A DNA stretch of 64,000 nt from Bdellovibrionales bacterium (GTDB lineage Bacteria > Bdellovibrionota > Bdellovibrionia > Bdellovibrionales > UBA1609): contig JADJVA010000020.1 of the NCBI GenBank assembly GCA_016716765.1, positions 496,001 to 560,000 of the forward strand, in the 5' to 3' direction. A program made the translations under genes and the position numbers. The notes beneath the pieces are model-generated. The model saw only the letters and a list, made by a program, of their open reading frames with translations, did no database searches and had not been told where the DNA came from. Shown piece after piece: positions 51,892 to 62,250 of the stretch; position 1 is the stretch's first letter; the number at the start of each line of letters is the position of its first letter.

Positions 51892-53727
51892 TCAAATAAA
51901 TTCGACCCAACTGACCCCAAGGGTTTGATCACTGAATTTCAAGAAAACTTGACGATTTTCATTGATCAAATATCCAATCCTTCCGTCAAGACTTTCCTCT
52001 CTTAAAGATCGAAACCAATGAACTGCAGATTCCAAGCGAAAAACATAGGGACCTGAATCAGTTCTGATAACTGATCTCAAACCTGAGGCAAGAAGTCCTG
52101 ACAGTTGTCCTTTCTCTGTCCACACATCCAACCGAACCTCTGGAAGAAGGGAAATCTGAATATCATTCATTTGGAATGAGAGACCATAAGAGCCTGACAC
52201 CGTGGCCGCCGTAGAATTGCTCAGACAGAGTTCGCAGGCGTTCGTCACTTTGGCTTCAAAGCCCCACGATCCTGGTCTCTCCGAGGAAGAGTAGTTTTCT
52301 AAATTTTGGATTTTGGCCACCAATAAGCTCCACTGACTCGGCCTGCTCTCAAACCAACGAATTTCTCCCCCAAGATACTCGATCGGTGAAATATCCTGAT
52401 AAGAGGGATCAACCGACCAAGCGGGATGAACACCAGAGCGAAAGCTCAGACCTCCCATTCCTTCCTGATGAGCCATTCCTCCCTCTGCCTCCACCCAACT
52501 GGATTTGTGGCCTAAAAACGGGGGTGAAAGACGGTGCTCACTACGGATCTGTTCATTTGAACTTTGAAAAGAGGATTGACCTTTGGCCTCGGCCGCTCGC
52601 TGAAAGGTGGCCTCCATGATTTCCTTTTTGAGAGAAGGCAGCTCCGTCTTAGATTGGTAATTTTCATAAAGCCAGTAATCGATCAAAGCATCGAGAATCG
52701 TGGGATTTTGGATTTTTCCCAATTGAGAGAAATCCCGTTTTGCGCCCTCAAAAAGCCCCTGATCATCTGATGAAAGGAGAGCAAGCTTTATCTCCATCCT
52801 TCTTTTGATTGAAGAGCGAAACCTCAATCCCGGATTTGTGACCCTCTGGTCAATCAATGCTCGAACTGTTTCAGCAGGTAAAACAGCGCCTCCAAAGCGC
52901 TCGCTCGCGCGAATCTCAGGCTTTACGGCTTCTATTAACTTTAGTATTCGATAGGAACAATTCTTTCCAATAAAATAGTAATCGATCTCCGCATTGAAGA
53001 TGTATTCCCAAATCAACTTGGAAAGGAGATCCATTTCTGAGGAGGAGAGACTCAGCCGGACCTCCCAAATATCTCGGCTTTCCGAATTATTATAGAGTCC
53101 CACTTTCATGTAATGAGGTTCAATATCATAAAATCCTGGATAGCCTCCCGTAAGCCCTTTCAGCACAAAAATCGCCTGACTGTCTCGAGGATCAGTATGA
53201 GCGCTGTAGCCGACTGAATAACTCAGAAGATCCAAACCGTCGCGGCCAGAATTCTCTCGATCAGAATTTGAAAGTCTTAGAAAGGTGTGGCCCAAGATAG
53301 AAGCAGGATTACCCGTATAGGAGCCCACATAAACAAGACTCGCGCTATTGACATTCAGTCTTTCCTGCCATGATTTTAGTTCTGGACAATCGACTTCTGG
53401 AAACTTGCGATTCAGAATCAATTCTAAAACCCGCTTACGAGCGGGAAAGACGCAAGCAGCTGGCAAGTTCAAGTTTCCATATCGCTTGTGCGTAGATTCA
53501 TAAGCCTCAACAGCAGCTTCCATCTCTGCTCTCGGATCTCCTCTGCCATTTTCAGAAAAATAAAAAGAGAGAGTTTTGACATCACTCCCGTATCCTCCCA
53601 TCGACCTCTCATACTGGTAAAGGCGAAGCCAGCGTGGGTCCACGCTGACTTTCTCGAGAGGGAGTGCTTCGACTCTTAAAACCAAAATGCACGATAGAAG
53701 TAGAATTCCTCGCCTAACCAATACCAA
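51892..53727 (-). CDS. DUF4105 (Lnb-like) envelope protein
   Basis: The 611-residue protein has a signal peptide (GILLLSCILVLRVEA). The DUF4105 domain includes ACVFPARKRVLELIL, ASILGHTFLRL and GKNCSYRILKLIEA. In related Lnb proteins the Cys and His of such motifs catalyse N-acyl transfer to lipoproteins; whether this protein is active is unknown. The C-terminal part (from about residue 400) is beta-rich and may be a barrel ending WVEFI. It overlaps the DUF3015 gene by 14 bp. Confidence 0.82.
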   Translation of the reverse strand: MVLVRRGILLLSCILVLRVEALPLEKVSVDPRWLRLYQYERSMGGYGSDVKTLSFYFSENGRGDPRAEMEAAVEAYESTHKRYGNLNLPAACVFPARKRVLELILNRKFPEVDCPELKSWQERLNVNSASLVYVGSYTGNPASILGHTFLRLSNSDRENSGRDGLDLLSYSVGYSAHTDPRDSQAIFVLKGLTGGYPGFYDIEPHYMKVGLYNNSESRDIWEVRLSLSSSEMDLLSKLIWEYIFNAEIDYYFIGKNCSYRILKLIEAVKPEIRASERFGGAVLPAETVRALIDQRVTNPGLRFRSSIKRRMEIKLALLSSDDQGLFEGAKRDFSQLGKIQNPTILDALIDYWLYENYQSKTELPSLKKEIMEATFQRAAEAKGQSSFQSSNEQIRSEHRLSPPFLGHKSSWVEAEGGMAHQEGMGGLSFRSGVHPAWSVDPSYQDISPIEYLGGEIRWFESRPSQWSLLVAKIQNLENYSSSERPGSWGFEAKVTNACELCLSNSTAATVSGSYGLSFQMNDIQISLLPEVRLDVWTEKGQLSGLLASGLRSVIRTDSGPYVFRLESAVHWFRSLREESLDGRIGYLINENRQVFLKFSDQTLGVSWVEFI

Positions 53728-54220
53728 GCGAACACTGATTGGTCAGATCTCGGTCGGAAAAAATCGTATGATAAACTTCCTCCAAAACCTTTTCGGGGTG
53801 AACCTTTGAATCATAATAGATTTTTGAGAAGTTCAATCTCAATTGCTGGTTCAAGCGATCTTGAGCCTTAGCAGGACATCCCATGGTCTCGGCAAATGCT
53901 GAAAGATACTCTCCGTGGCCCTTTGCAATCTCACTCTTCAACTCAAAATGGTTCATCGTGGCAAAATGCAGGCTTTCTTGCTCTTTCAGGACCAGTTTGT
54001 GCTGTGTGCAGTTAGAGGTGCCAATCGTCATCCCGATTGTGTAGACAGGAAATAACATCCCGTTCGTTGTGGACCTCAAAGATGAGGAAACGAGAGAGTT
54101 GTCCTTTAAAACATACCATCCTGGTCCACAGCCCGAGCTTCCATCTGCAGCCCATGCTTCGTTTATCCCCAAACTGCCGATAACAAAAATCGCGAATAGC
54201 TTCGCCCATCTATTTTTCAC
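53714..54220 (-). CDS. DUF3015-family exported protein
   Basis: The 168-residue protein has a signal peptide (KLFAIFVIGSLGINEAWA) then SSGCGPGWYVLKDN, SSSLRSTTNGMLFPV and IGMTIGTSNC, the family pattern of DUF3015 (conserved Gly-Cys start, TTN and a GTS-Cys segment). Function is unknown. It is translated together with the downstream DUF4105 gene through overlap. Confidence 0.82.
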   Translation of the reverse strand: MKNRWAKLFAIFVIGSLGINEAWAADGSSGCGPGWYVLKDNSLVSSSLRSTTNGMLFPVYTIGMTIGTSNCTQHKLVLKEQESLHFATMNHFELKSEIAKGHGEYLSAFAETMGCPAKAQDRLNQQLRLNFSKIYYDSKVHPEKVLEEVYHTIFSDRDLTNQCSLGIG

Positions 54221-54385
54221 CGTTTCTCCTCCTTGAGATATGAAGTGTTGCTCAGATTATGACCTGGATCGGCCTCCATTTCAAATGCGAAAGACAGGAC
54301 AATGGTCTGGTTTACCTGAGTCCAGAAGTACCCTCTAAGCATTAGAATTTGCGGGTGTTTTTCCGAAAAGTAGAGAGGAGGTCCT

Positions 54386-56578
54386 ATGTCTAAATATTTG
54401 AGTCGTCTTCTTCTCGCTTTTTGTATTTCGGCTTCCTTCTTCTTTGCAACTGAGGATTGGTACAAAAGGACTAAAAGCCGCAGAGTCGATCACACAGGGC
54501 AGGAAAGAATTGCTCAACTTCAGGATCTAAAAAATGAGGTGCAACGAAAGCCGATGTCCCGCGTGATCTGGGAAACGATCTCGAAGGACGAGGACCTCTA
54601 TGCCGGGGAAGCCATTCGCACAGCAAGCAATGCCGATGCAAAAATTCTACTTATAAAAACGGGAACGCTCATCGAGCTTGAACCCGACTCCTTGGTTGTC
54701 CTCGAAGAAACTGATAAAGGACTCTCTCTCGATTTTCTAAAAGGCAATTTGTTCGTCAAAAGTACCGGATCACAATCAGGAAAGGAAAGCCTCACTCTAA
54801 AATCTGGTGGCAACGAAATCAATTTACAGAACGCCGATATCTCCCTTTCAAAGGGAAGCAATGATCAGGTTGACATTCAAGTCTTCGGGGGTAAAGCGCA
54901 AATCAAACAGGGTAATAAGACTCTCACTCTGGATGAAAGCCAATCCGGGTCGCTGAACCAGAGTGGACTTGATGTGGGAAAAAACCAAATTCAAATCACG
55001 TCGCCTCTTGCGGGAGACCATCTCTTTATTGATCCAAAAAAGAGAGAAAAAATTTCGCTCTCCTGGGAAAAGCTTTCGGCCGACTACAAGATTTACGTCG
55101 AACGAGGCTCTTCGCGACAGAATATGGTTCGAGACTTGAGCGAAAGCAGCCTAGGAAATTCTGGTTCAGTCCAAATTACTTCTAAATTGGGAAGGTATTT
55201 TTGGCGACTCGTAGGCGAACCAACAACGCCCGGCCGTCCCGTTTTGAAATCTGCAATCATACCCTTTTCTGTGGTTGCCAAACAACCACCTGTCCCACTT
55301 GAGCCTTTCCAGAAATCCCAGGTGGTTATCGAAAAGGCAAATCCCGTGGTGAAATTCAAATGGGCCAACCCTGCAAAGCTTGAACAACTCATCATTGAAA
55401 TTGCCAAAGATCCTCTCCTTAGAGAACTAATAGTTAAGGAATCCATCGACAATAGAAACGGTGTTGGTGAATTCAAAATCCCAGCTGCAGGTGACTATTT
55501 TTGGAGAGTGACCGGATTTATGAACCTCAAAAACAAAATGATTCCGGCCGCAAGCGAGGTCCTCTCTTTTCATGTCAAAATTGGTGCCGAACTCATACCA
55601 CCGGTCCTTCGTTCCCCCAGCGATAATCAGAGTCTTCCATTTAACCAAGTCATGGAGAAGGGAGTTTTTCTTTCTTGGGACCTCATCCCCGGAATTTCAA
55701 ACTACGAAGTTGTCATTGAGAAAGAGGTAGGAAATACAAGAAAATTGGCCTCCACGGATGAGAAGAACGATGGAAAATCACAATCAGGTCCCCAATACGA
55801 AACTATACTCACACAAGAACTCAAATCGAGCCCGGCTCGTGCCAATGATTTGAAACCAGGAAGCTACCGTTGGACGGCTCGCTCCATTGCCGGCGAAGGA
55901 GCAAAATCAGCTCAAGCTCCTTATCACTATTTTTCAATAAATGATATGCCACAAATTGAATGGTCTCGTGGTCCCGGACCTGAGGAATATCACTACTACA
56001 CGGCCAAGCCCTCTCTCATTCTGCAATGGCTGAAAGGAACAACTGGTTCTGTCACTAGCTGGCAATATCGTTTTTCAGACGCCGAAGAAAAACTCAATTT
56101 GTCTTCTTGGGTACCAACTCAAAATCCCGAGATCCGGCGATTCCTCGAACAGGATGGAACATTTTTTGTCGAGGTTGAGGCCATCAATAGTCGTGGCCAG
56201 AGCGTCGCGAGGAGTTCGAAAAAAACCGTGAAAGTAAGCCCAAAACCTCTTCTTCCAGGGCCGCAGTTTGCCTCGGAACTCCCCGATATATTGAAGGCCA
56301 GCCGCAAAGGTGATCTGAGTCTAAGATGGGACCCCGTTCAAGGAGCGCAAAAATACCAACTCAACCTGAAAAACGTGAACGGAAAAACCATCAAAAAGGA
56401 AATCGTTGAGTCCGCGGGTTCTGAACTCAATCGACTTCAACCTGGCCAATACGAAGTGTCCGTTCAAAGCCTGGACGAGCATGATCGTCCAGGTCCGCCT
56501 GGATTTTCCAAGAAAATCGAAGTCCCCCGAGTCAGTGACATTGCAGCACCAAAGATCAAAGGAATACAGGTCAAATAG
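54386..56578 (+). CDS. FecR-domain protein with Fn3-like repeats
   Basis: The 730-residue protein has an N-terminal membrane or signal helix (LLLAFCISASFFFA). The FecR fold lies near residues 60-160 (LYAGEAIRTASNADAKILL, ESLTLKSGGNEI). Three to four beta-sandwich repeats follow, each ending in PGxYxWxV-type strands (KPGSYRWTARSIAGEG, QPGQYEVSVQSLDE). Such proteins are peripheral envelope factors in Bdellovibrio-like bacteria. The next gene starts 15 bases downstream with similar modules, so they probably act together. Confidence 0.78.
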   Translation: MSKYLSRLLLAFCISASFFFATEDWYKRTKSRRVDHTGQERIAQLQDLKNEVQRKPMSRVIWETISKDEDLYAGEAIRTASNADAKILLIKTGTLIELEPDSLVVLEETDKGLSLDFLKGNLFVKSTGSQSGKESLTLKSGGNEINLQNADISLSKGSNDQVDIQVFGGKAQIKQGNKTLTLDESQSGSLNQSGLDVGKNQIQITSPLAGDHLFIDPKKREKISLSWEKLSADYKIYVERGSSRQNMVRDLSESSLGNSGSVQITSKLGRYFWRLVGEPTTPGRPVLKSAIIPFSVVAKQPPVPLEPFQKSQVVIEKANPVVKFKWANPAKLEQLIIEIAKDPLLRELIVKESIDNRNGVGEFKIPAAGDYFWRVTGFMNLKNKMIPAASEVLSFHVKIGAELIPPVLRSPSDNQSLPFNQVMEKGVFLSWDLIPGISNYEVVIEKEVGNTRKLASTDEKNDGKSQSGPQYETILTQELKSSPARANDLKPGSYRWTARSIAGEGAKSAQAPYHYFSINDMPQIEWSRGPGPEEYHYYTAKPSLILQWLKGTTGSVTSWQYRFSDAEEKLNLSSWVPTQNPEIRRFLEQDGTFFVEVEAINSRGQSVARSSKKTVKVSPKPLLPGPQFASELPDILKASRKGDLSLRWDPVQGAQKYQLNLKNVNGKTIKKEIVESAGSELNRLQPGQYEVSVQSLDEHDRPGPPGFSKKIEVPRVSDIAAPKIKGIQVK

Positions 56579-56592
56579 AGAGAAAAGACGAG

Positions 56593-58251
56593 ATGCGAAG
56601 GCCCGAACGGCAAATCTACACACAAAAAATTAGTTGGGAATTGATTCCCCTTTTGTTTTTTTGTTCGATTTCCCTGATTGCGTTCGCGACTCCAAACACT
56701 TATCTTCGAGAGGTTAACTTTGGTTGGGAACAAGTTGACGAAGCAACAAAATATGAAATTAGAATTTCTCGGTTGTCAGCTCTTCCGAGCAAAAGCGAAA
56801 AAAATAAAATCTTTGTAGTTAAAAATCCAGAATGGACCGGATCACTCCCGCCTGGGCGTTACACCATGGAGCTGCGCTCCTTTGACGACAGAAATGTTCC
56901 AGGAGATTGGAGCGATCCAACAGAATTTTTTGTAAGGTTTCCCGCGCCTCCAATGCTTTCTCCCGCAGATGCAAGCAAAATTGCTACGAACGAGGAAAAA
57001 GAACATATGACAAAGTTGGAATGGCAAATGATAGCTGGAGCTCCTGAATACACCGTTGCGATCGAATCACTTGATGGATCTTTCAAGAAAATAGAGACAA
57101 GCAAAACTAATTCAATCGTCCTTTCGCTCCCGGTGGCAAATACATTTAAGTGGACGGTCGAAGTCTCAGTAGAGGGTGGTGATAAACAAGATCTACCGGA
57201 CAGGCCTTCAACGTTTTCACTATTTGGGAAGCGACTGGATCCTCCTCTGATCAGCAAGCCATTAAGCAAATATGTGACCGAGCTGACCTGGACGAAGCCA
57301 GCATTTTCAGAAGAATACGATTTGATTCTCTTCATCAAATCGCAGGGAGCTTGGAAGGAAATTCAAAAAATGAAATCCTATAAATCCCAAGTTTTGCTTT
57401 TTGACCTATCTCGACAAAGCGGAATCTATAAAATCAAAATTCAGGCCAAGGCTCCTCTCCGACCCAGCTCATCGATTGCTGAACTCACATTCGAAGTTCG
57501 CGGGAATATTAAAGATCCAAATTCCCTCGCAGAAGCCCGGCTCAAGGACTCGCTGATCAAGCCCACAAATCGATACTTTATTGCCAGCTACCTCATCACT
57601 CAGATTGCATATACAGGAACAAATCCCGAACTTAATTCAGGGGCAGCCTTCCGTTCAATTGGAGGAACAGGGCGACTCGGGATCGGTTACAACAGCCGGG
57701 AGACTTCCTGGGGCATATTTGGCATCCTTGATCTCAGCGGGTTTGATTTGGATGAAAGCAGGTACACTTTTGCGGCGGCTGAAGTTCACGGGACCTGGCA
57801 ACACTATTTAGGAAATAATCAAATTCGCTACGCGACTGGAGTTTTTCTCAAGGAACTACCAGATCTGAGAGGAAATCAATCCAGCGGTTTTTTTGGCCTC
57901 GGAAAAACACGAAGCTATGGTCCTCACGTGGGAGCACATCTTTGGCGTCCCTTGTCCGATCGATTAGGTATTCAAATCCAAGGACGCCTTTATATTTCTA
58001 TGCTAGGCAGTGGAGCAAATGATCAAAATATCGTGACCAGTCTGTCTTATCAGACGGGCATACTCGGAACCTACAAACTAGATCAACAAACGATGGGTTA
58101 TGCGGGGTATGTCTATCGTGCAGACAAGGCCTTTTATGAGTCACGCGTCTTTGGACCTTCGTTTCCAGACAGTTTTGCTTCTTCTGGGGATCTAAATACA
58201 ATTTCAATCGAAGGACATTACCTCAATCTCATGTTAGAATATTCATTTTAG
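56593..58251 (+). CDS. Outer-membrane protein with Fn3-like N-terminal modules
   Basis: The 552-residue protein has a hydrophobic N-terminal helix (LIPLLFFCSISLIAFATPN) and two beta-sandwich modules (NFGWEQVDEATKYEIRISRL, LPPGRYTMELRSFDD). A C-terminal portion from about residue 330 shows alternating strand patterns and ends MLEYSF, as in outer-membrane barrels. It resembles the partner FecR protein in its first half. The pair may link periplasm to outer membrane. The stop is 13 bases before a palindromic element. Confidence 0.75.
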   Translation: MRRPERQIYTQKISWELIPLLFFCSISLIAFATPNTYLREVNFGWEQVDEATKYEIRISRLSALPSKSEKNKIFVVKNPEWTGSLPPGRYTMELRSFDDRNVPGDWSDPTEFFVRFPAPPMLSPADASKIATNEEKEHMTKLEWQMIAGAPEYTVAIESLDGSFKKIETSKTNSIVLSLPVANTFKWTVEVSVEGGDKQDLPDRPSTFSLFGKRLDPPLISKPLSKYVTELTWTKPAFSEEYDLILFIKSQGAWKEIQKMKSYKSQVLLFDLSRQSGIYKIKIQAKAPLRPSSSIAELTFEVRGNIKDPNSLAEARLKDSLIKPTNRYFIASYLITQIAYTGTNPELNSGAAFRSIGGTGRLGIGYNSRETSWGIFGILDLSGFDLDESRYTFAAAEVHGTWQHYLGNNQIRYATGVFLKELPDLRGNQSSGFFGLGKTRSYGPHVGAHLWRPLSDRLGIQIQGRLYISMLGSGANDQNIVTSLSYQTGILGTYKLDQQTMGYAGYVYRADKAFYESRVFGPSFPDSFASSGDLNTISIEGHYLNLMLEYSF

Positions 58252-58444
58252 ACTCGCACAGCTTAAACTGGCCTGCTTGATTGTTGTTCCAAACTCCAAG
58301 GAAGCCTGGCTGAACTAAATCTCAGGATTTCAGGATCTTCAAACATGCGTCCGGCAGCAGCGCTCACGCTGTGAGCACTGCACCAAGCCGAACTCGATCC
58401 TGAAATCCTGAGATTTAGTTCAGCCAGCTCCCTGTGTCTTGGAT

Positions 58445-59690
58445 CACTGCTGTCCGGTTTAAATTAGATAGGCAGCATCAGTTGTCTGTCAGGCGGGTGG
58501 CGGGTTTTACGTGGCATCGACCCTAAGAGTCGCTTTAGTGGCTCTTTTAAAAGGATCAATGTCCCAATCACCGCCATGGCATCGGGGATGCTGATTCTGG
58601 TCTTCAGCATGAAGCGCCAAATCTGAACCATCAAATACGCAATTAACGCGACCCAAATCTGCGCTTTCACAGCGTGGAAGCTATTTCAAGGAATTTTTTA
58701 TTTTCGGTTTTGCTTTAGAGTTTTAAAGAAAAGTTCCACTTTCCACCTGGCTTTGTATAGGTCACAGATCGTCTGCGTCGCGAGATCGAAGCGGTTTGTT
58801 AGAAAGATAAGTTTTTTTCCCGTGTCCGGATCGCGGTAGCTGATCCGTCGTAGCTTTGTTTTTGACCGCATTTTCGCTTAGCGACGGGACCGTTGAAATA
58901 AATTTCTTGATCGCAATGGCCCTGTGTTGGCCGTGACTCGGATTTAGGACTTTAAATTTAATGCTGGTTTCAATCTGGTAACGAAAAGTCGTTCAATCGC
59001 GAACCACTCAATCGGAATAGCCTTTATCAAAGATAACGGTAGTGCCCTTTTAAATTTGAACTCTTTTCGAGCGACACGCAAATCCTGAATACGAGGGGTT
59101 CTAAAACGATGACCTCGGGTAAATCTCCGGCCAAATCGATTGCAGCATGAAGCTTAACGCCACCAACGGTGCGGGCTTGCTGTGACCATGGCATAAGTTT
59201 TAAACTTAAACTGATCGAGGACGAATCCAGAACGGAGATATGGCCATTAAATCGAAAACTATTTTTTGGAGCAAGCTGTTGCGCCTTCCTTAGTAAGTAA
59301 CTGAAAGTATTTTCCAAAATCTCGAGAGGCCTACTTTTATTTGCATCGGCCAAGGTGCTTTTGCAAACGGCATTGAATCAAGTTTTTTATCTTTGAATCA
59401 TTTTTGCAAAAACTCTCGATAGAGCGATCGAGTCGTGGCCAGTGAGCTGGCCAAAAAGCAATGCCCCAAACCAGGTCCAACAATCGAGTGATCTGACACC
59501 AGTCACCCTCGTGCTTGTTTACAAAGATCCGAACTGCGTGCGCGGGATTAATTTGACTACTTGTCCAAAAACAGATTTTGTGCCAAGGCCTGACTCCTCA
59601 TTTGGAAAACGTTTGTGGTAATGACGTCTCTAAATGCCGGATAATCGGGCCTTTTTCAATTCAATCTACAATTTAAACCGGACAGCAGTG
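58445..59690 (-). mobile_element. IS4-like insertion sequence
   Basis: Perfect 21-bp terminal inverted repeats (58445-58465 and 59670-59690) begin CACTGCTGTCCGG. The element is 1246 bp long and carries a decayed transposase gene on the minus strand. Target duplications could not be resolved. It is inserted in the left arm of palindromic element 2. Confidence 0.82.
58464..59625 (-). pseudogene. IS4-like transposase, several frameshifts
   Basis: Pieces in different frames appear in order: SVFGQVVKLIPRTQFGSL, then LLFGQLTGHDSIA, then VLDSSSISLSLKLMPW with GGVKLHAAIDLAGDLPE (first catalytic Asp), then WKVELFFKTLKQN, then AQIWVALIAYLMVQIW near the C-terminus. These are IS4-family DDE transposase segments. 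At least three frame breaks and an in-frame stop make it non-functional. Confidence 0.75.
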
Positions 59691-60197
59691 GTGTTGGACA
59701 CAACAGAATCACCGAAGGCTTGCGGGCCAACCGCAGTATTAAGATTGGGATCTTTCGTTGTACACCAGGTTTTACGAATGAGGCGATTAATGATTCTCGT
59801 CAGAGCGAGGGGTATATTTTTTGCGTTAAATCGCGGCAATAAGCCCCTTGGCCGGCATTCGACTCGCGCAAAAATCAATAATCTGTCGGTCGGCGCGGTT
59901 CACGATCATCGATCAATGGGCGAGAAAAAACCTTTCGAACGACGGTAGTGCGACTGATTTTAGTGGTTGGCCCGCAAGCCTTCGGTGATTCTGTTGTGTC
60001 CAAAAAAAAGACAAAGGGAGCTGGCTGAACTAAATCTCAGGATTTCAGGATCGAGTTCGGCTTGGTGCAGTGCTCACAACGTGAGCGCTGCTGCCGGACG
60101 CATGTTTGAAGATCCTGAAATCCTGAGATTTAGTTCAGCCAGGCTTCCTTGGAGTTTGGAACAACAATCAACTAGGCAAGTTTACGCTGAGTGTGCC

Positions 60198-62057
60198 TTA
60201 GGAGGCGACTTTGACCTTGTCTACTTCGCCTGATTCGTAGTCTGAATAGGCCGTCTGGACTTTCACGGGCTGTCCCGCTTCATCATAATACCCGCGAACT
60301 TTATATAAAGTCAGAGGCTGACTCTTCCCTTTGACTTCCACTTTTCCAGCTTCTTCAGTGACAAATTCCTTCTTAACAAGCTCCGCAACCTCATCACTGA
60401 GAAGCAAGTCCGTTCCGAAAGCCTTGGTTGAAGCTTCAATTCTGGAAGCTTGATTGACCGTATCACCAATGACGGTATATTCCATTCTCTCATCACTTCC
60501 GATCGTCCCTGAAATTACAAATCCGCAGTGAAGTCCTATTCCCATTTTCAGAGGAACTTGGCTGCGGGCAATTCTCGCCTCATTGAGTTTTTCGAGTGCT
60601 TGTCGCATTTCGATACAAGCCTTGACCGCGTTCAGTGAGTCGCGATCAGATGAGGTAGGGGCCCCCCATACGGCCATGATGGCATCTCCGATAAACTTAT
60701 CAACAACCCCATTGTTGCGATTGATAATGCCAACCATGATTTGAAAGTACTCATTTAGCATGGTCACCACTTCTTCTGGCGTATGGCCTTCACTAAATTT
60801 CGTAAAATCGCGGATATCGCTAAAAAAGACGGTCACGTTTTTCCGACTCCCCCCGAGCTGGAGGTCACCTTTCAACAGGTCATCGGCAACACTCGATCCA
60901 TGAAACTTATTAAGCAGATTTCTGACTTTGTCCCGCTCTTGAAGACCCGACACCATGTGATCAAATGCGATGGCCAGCTGCCCGACTTCATCCCGAGAGC
61001 GAACTCCAGATTTCACATTAAAATTGCCAGCCGCGACAGCGCGAGTCATCACGACCAACTTTTCAAGAGGAGCCGTAAGAGTCAACGAAACCACAAAAAT
61101 AAGAAAAAGTGAGATCGACAAAAACTTACCTGCGACATAGAAAGCTTCGCGTCTGACCGAATGGGCCGCCTCAAGGATAACTTCCTCGGAGGCCTGAGAA
61201 ATGGCTGTGACGGCCACCGATGTTCGAGAATAGGCTCCGCTAAAAGCTTCACCAAGTGTATTCTTAAATCGCAATTGCCCCTGTCTGAGCTTAGACTGCA
61301 GAGCCTCTTTAACGATGGGCATTTGAATCATCGAAGCCCCAGAGAATACCATCTTTTCATCTGGATGAGCCAACAGAAAACCTTCACGATCAACCAAATA
61401 GAGGAGCCTCTCGCTTATTTTTCCAAAGACTTTCTGGAGTCGATCCAGGCGAACCTCAGCCACTGCAATATGGGTGATGCTACCATAATCATCTTGCACA
61501 AAAGGAAGCCCAATTGTGAGAAGAGGGGCTCCTCCTGACATCGTCGCATTTCGAATTTCTATTTCTCCCGCAAAGATCGCCCCGCGGCTAAAACGCTGGT
61601 TTTGTTCCTGATAGGCTCTCACTCTATCGATGTAATCAGAGGAGAGACGATACTGCTGAAGATAGGCCAGGTTGACGATTCTCTCCAATGGCTTAGGTTT
61701 ATCTTTGTGCCAGATTTCAAGAGAGACAAGATCCCGATCTTGTCGAAAGGTCAGATTCAGGGCCTTTTCCTTCTCCTCTTGGGTTGGATACTCTTTCAAA
61801 AGCAAGGATGAAATCATTTTGATTTTATCAATATACGCAATAACAAGACTTTCAACCTCCGTCGCCCGAGCGCCTGCCTGTCCTCGGTTAGAATCCTCTT
61901 CGCGAGAAATCGTAATCCTCTCAAATAACTCGGCACTTTTAATAGATATGAAAGCCGCCACACTTAGAATGAGAATTGAAGTCAAAATGACCAATTTGAA
62001 GCTAATTGGAATTCGCAGATGATTAAAAAAATTCACACCTATTACATCGGAAGCCAT
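60198..62057 (-). CDS. Membrane adenylate cyclase with sensor domain
   Basis: The 619-residue protein has two membrane helices (KLVILTSILILSVAAFISI and LSISLFLIFVVSLTLTA) flanking a periplasmic Cache-like sensor domain (about 250 residues). HAMP follows (PLEKLVVMTRAVAAGNFNV), then a class III cyclase domain: FFSDIRDFTKFSE and FIGDAIMAVWG (metal Asp residues; the preceding Lys in VDKFIG fits adenine recognition), and NQASRIEAS (transition-state Asn and Arg). It makes cAMP in response to an external signal. It ends 14 bases from palindromic element 2. Confidence 0.9.
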   Translation of the reverse strand: MASDVIGVNFFNHLRIPISFKLVILTSILILSVAAFISIKSAELFERITISREEDSNRGQAGARATEVESLVIAYIDKIKMISSLLLKEYPTQEEKEKALNLTFRQDRDLVSLEIWHKDKPKPLERIVNLAYLQQYRLSSDYIDRVRAYQEQNQRFSRGAIFAGEIEIRNATMSGGAPLLTIGLPFVQDDYGSITHIAVAEVRLDRLQKVFGKISERLLYLVDREGFLLAHPDEKMVFSGASMIQMPIVKEALQSKLRQGQLRFKNTLGEAFSGAYSRTSVAVTAISQASEEVILEAAHSVRREAFYVAGKFLSISLFLIFVVSLTLTAPLEKLVVMTRAVAAGNFNVKSGVRSRDEVGQLAIAFDHMVSGLQERDKVRNLLNKFHGSSVADDLLKGDLQLGGSRKNVTVFFSDIRDFTKFSEGHTPEEVVTMLNEYFQIMVGIINRNNGVVDKFIGDAIMAVWGAPTSSDRDSLNAVKACIEMRQALEKLNEARIARSQVPLKMGIGLHCGFVISGTIGSDERMEYTVIGDTVNQASRIEASTKAFGTDLLLSDEVAELVKKEFVTEEAGKVEVKGKSQPLTLYKVRGYYDEAGQPVKVQTAYSDYESGEVDKVKVAS

Positions 62058-62250
62058 TGGCTATGGCGCAACGAGAGAAGATTTTTCTGGACAAACGCCC
62101 TGTCGACCTATTGCCAGGAATCCAGAATTGTAGGAAATTTGGCAGAATAGCCAAAATTGCTATTTCTCATAGAATTTATTGGAATTCGAGGTTTTGAATG
62201 GAGAAAAGCCCCATCTGCTTGAGTTCTTCGCTGAATCGAGGAGTCACTCC

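Larger units (their letters stand above)
58264..60184. repeat. Palindromic repeat element, copy 2, split by IS4-like insertion
   Basis: Both ends begin TAAACT and share GATTGTTGTTCCAAACTCCA. Each arm contains a hairpin: 58308-58337 pairs perfectly over 30 bp with 58396-58425 and encloses GCTCAC/GTGAGC. The right arm (about 60010-60180) is the mirror copy. The middle shares TTTCGTTGTACAC and CAAAAATCAATAATCTGTCG with copy 1. The IS4-like element at 58445-59690 splits it. It lies between two convergent genes, as copy 1 does. Confidence 0.82.

Noticed and set aside
58308..58425. Hairpin repeats as a possible CRISPR array
   Set aside because: There are only single inverted pairs, no regular spacers and no cas genes in the window.
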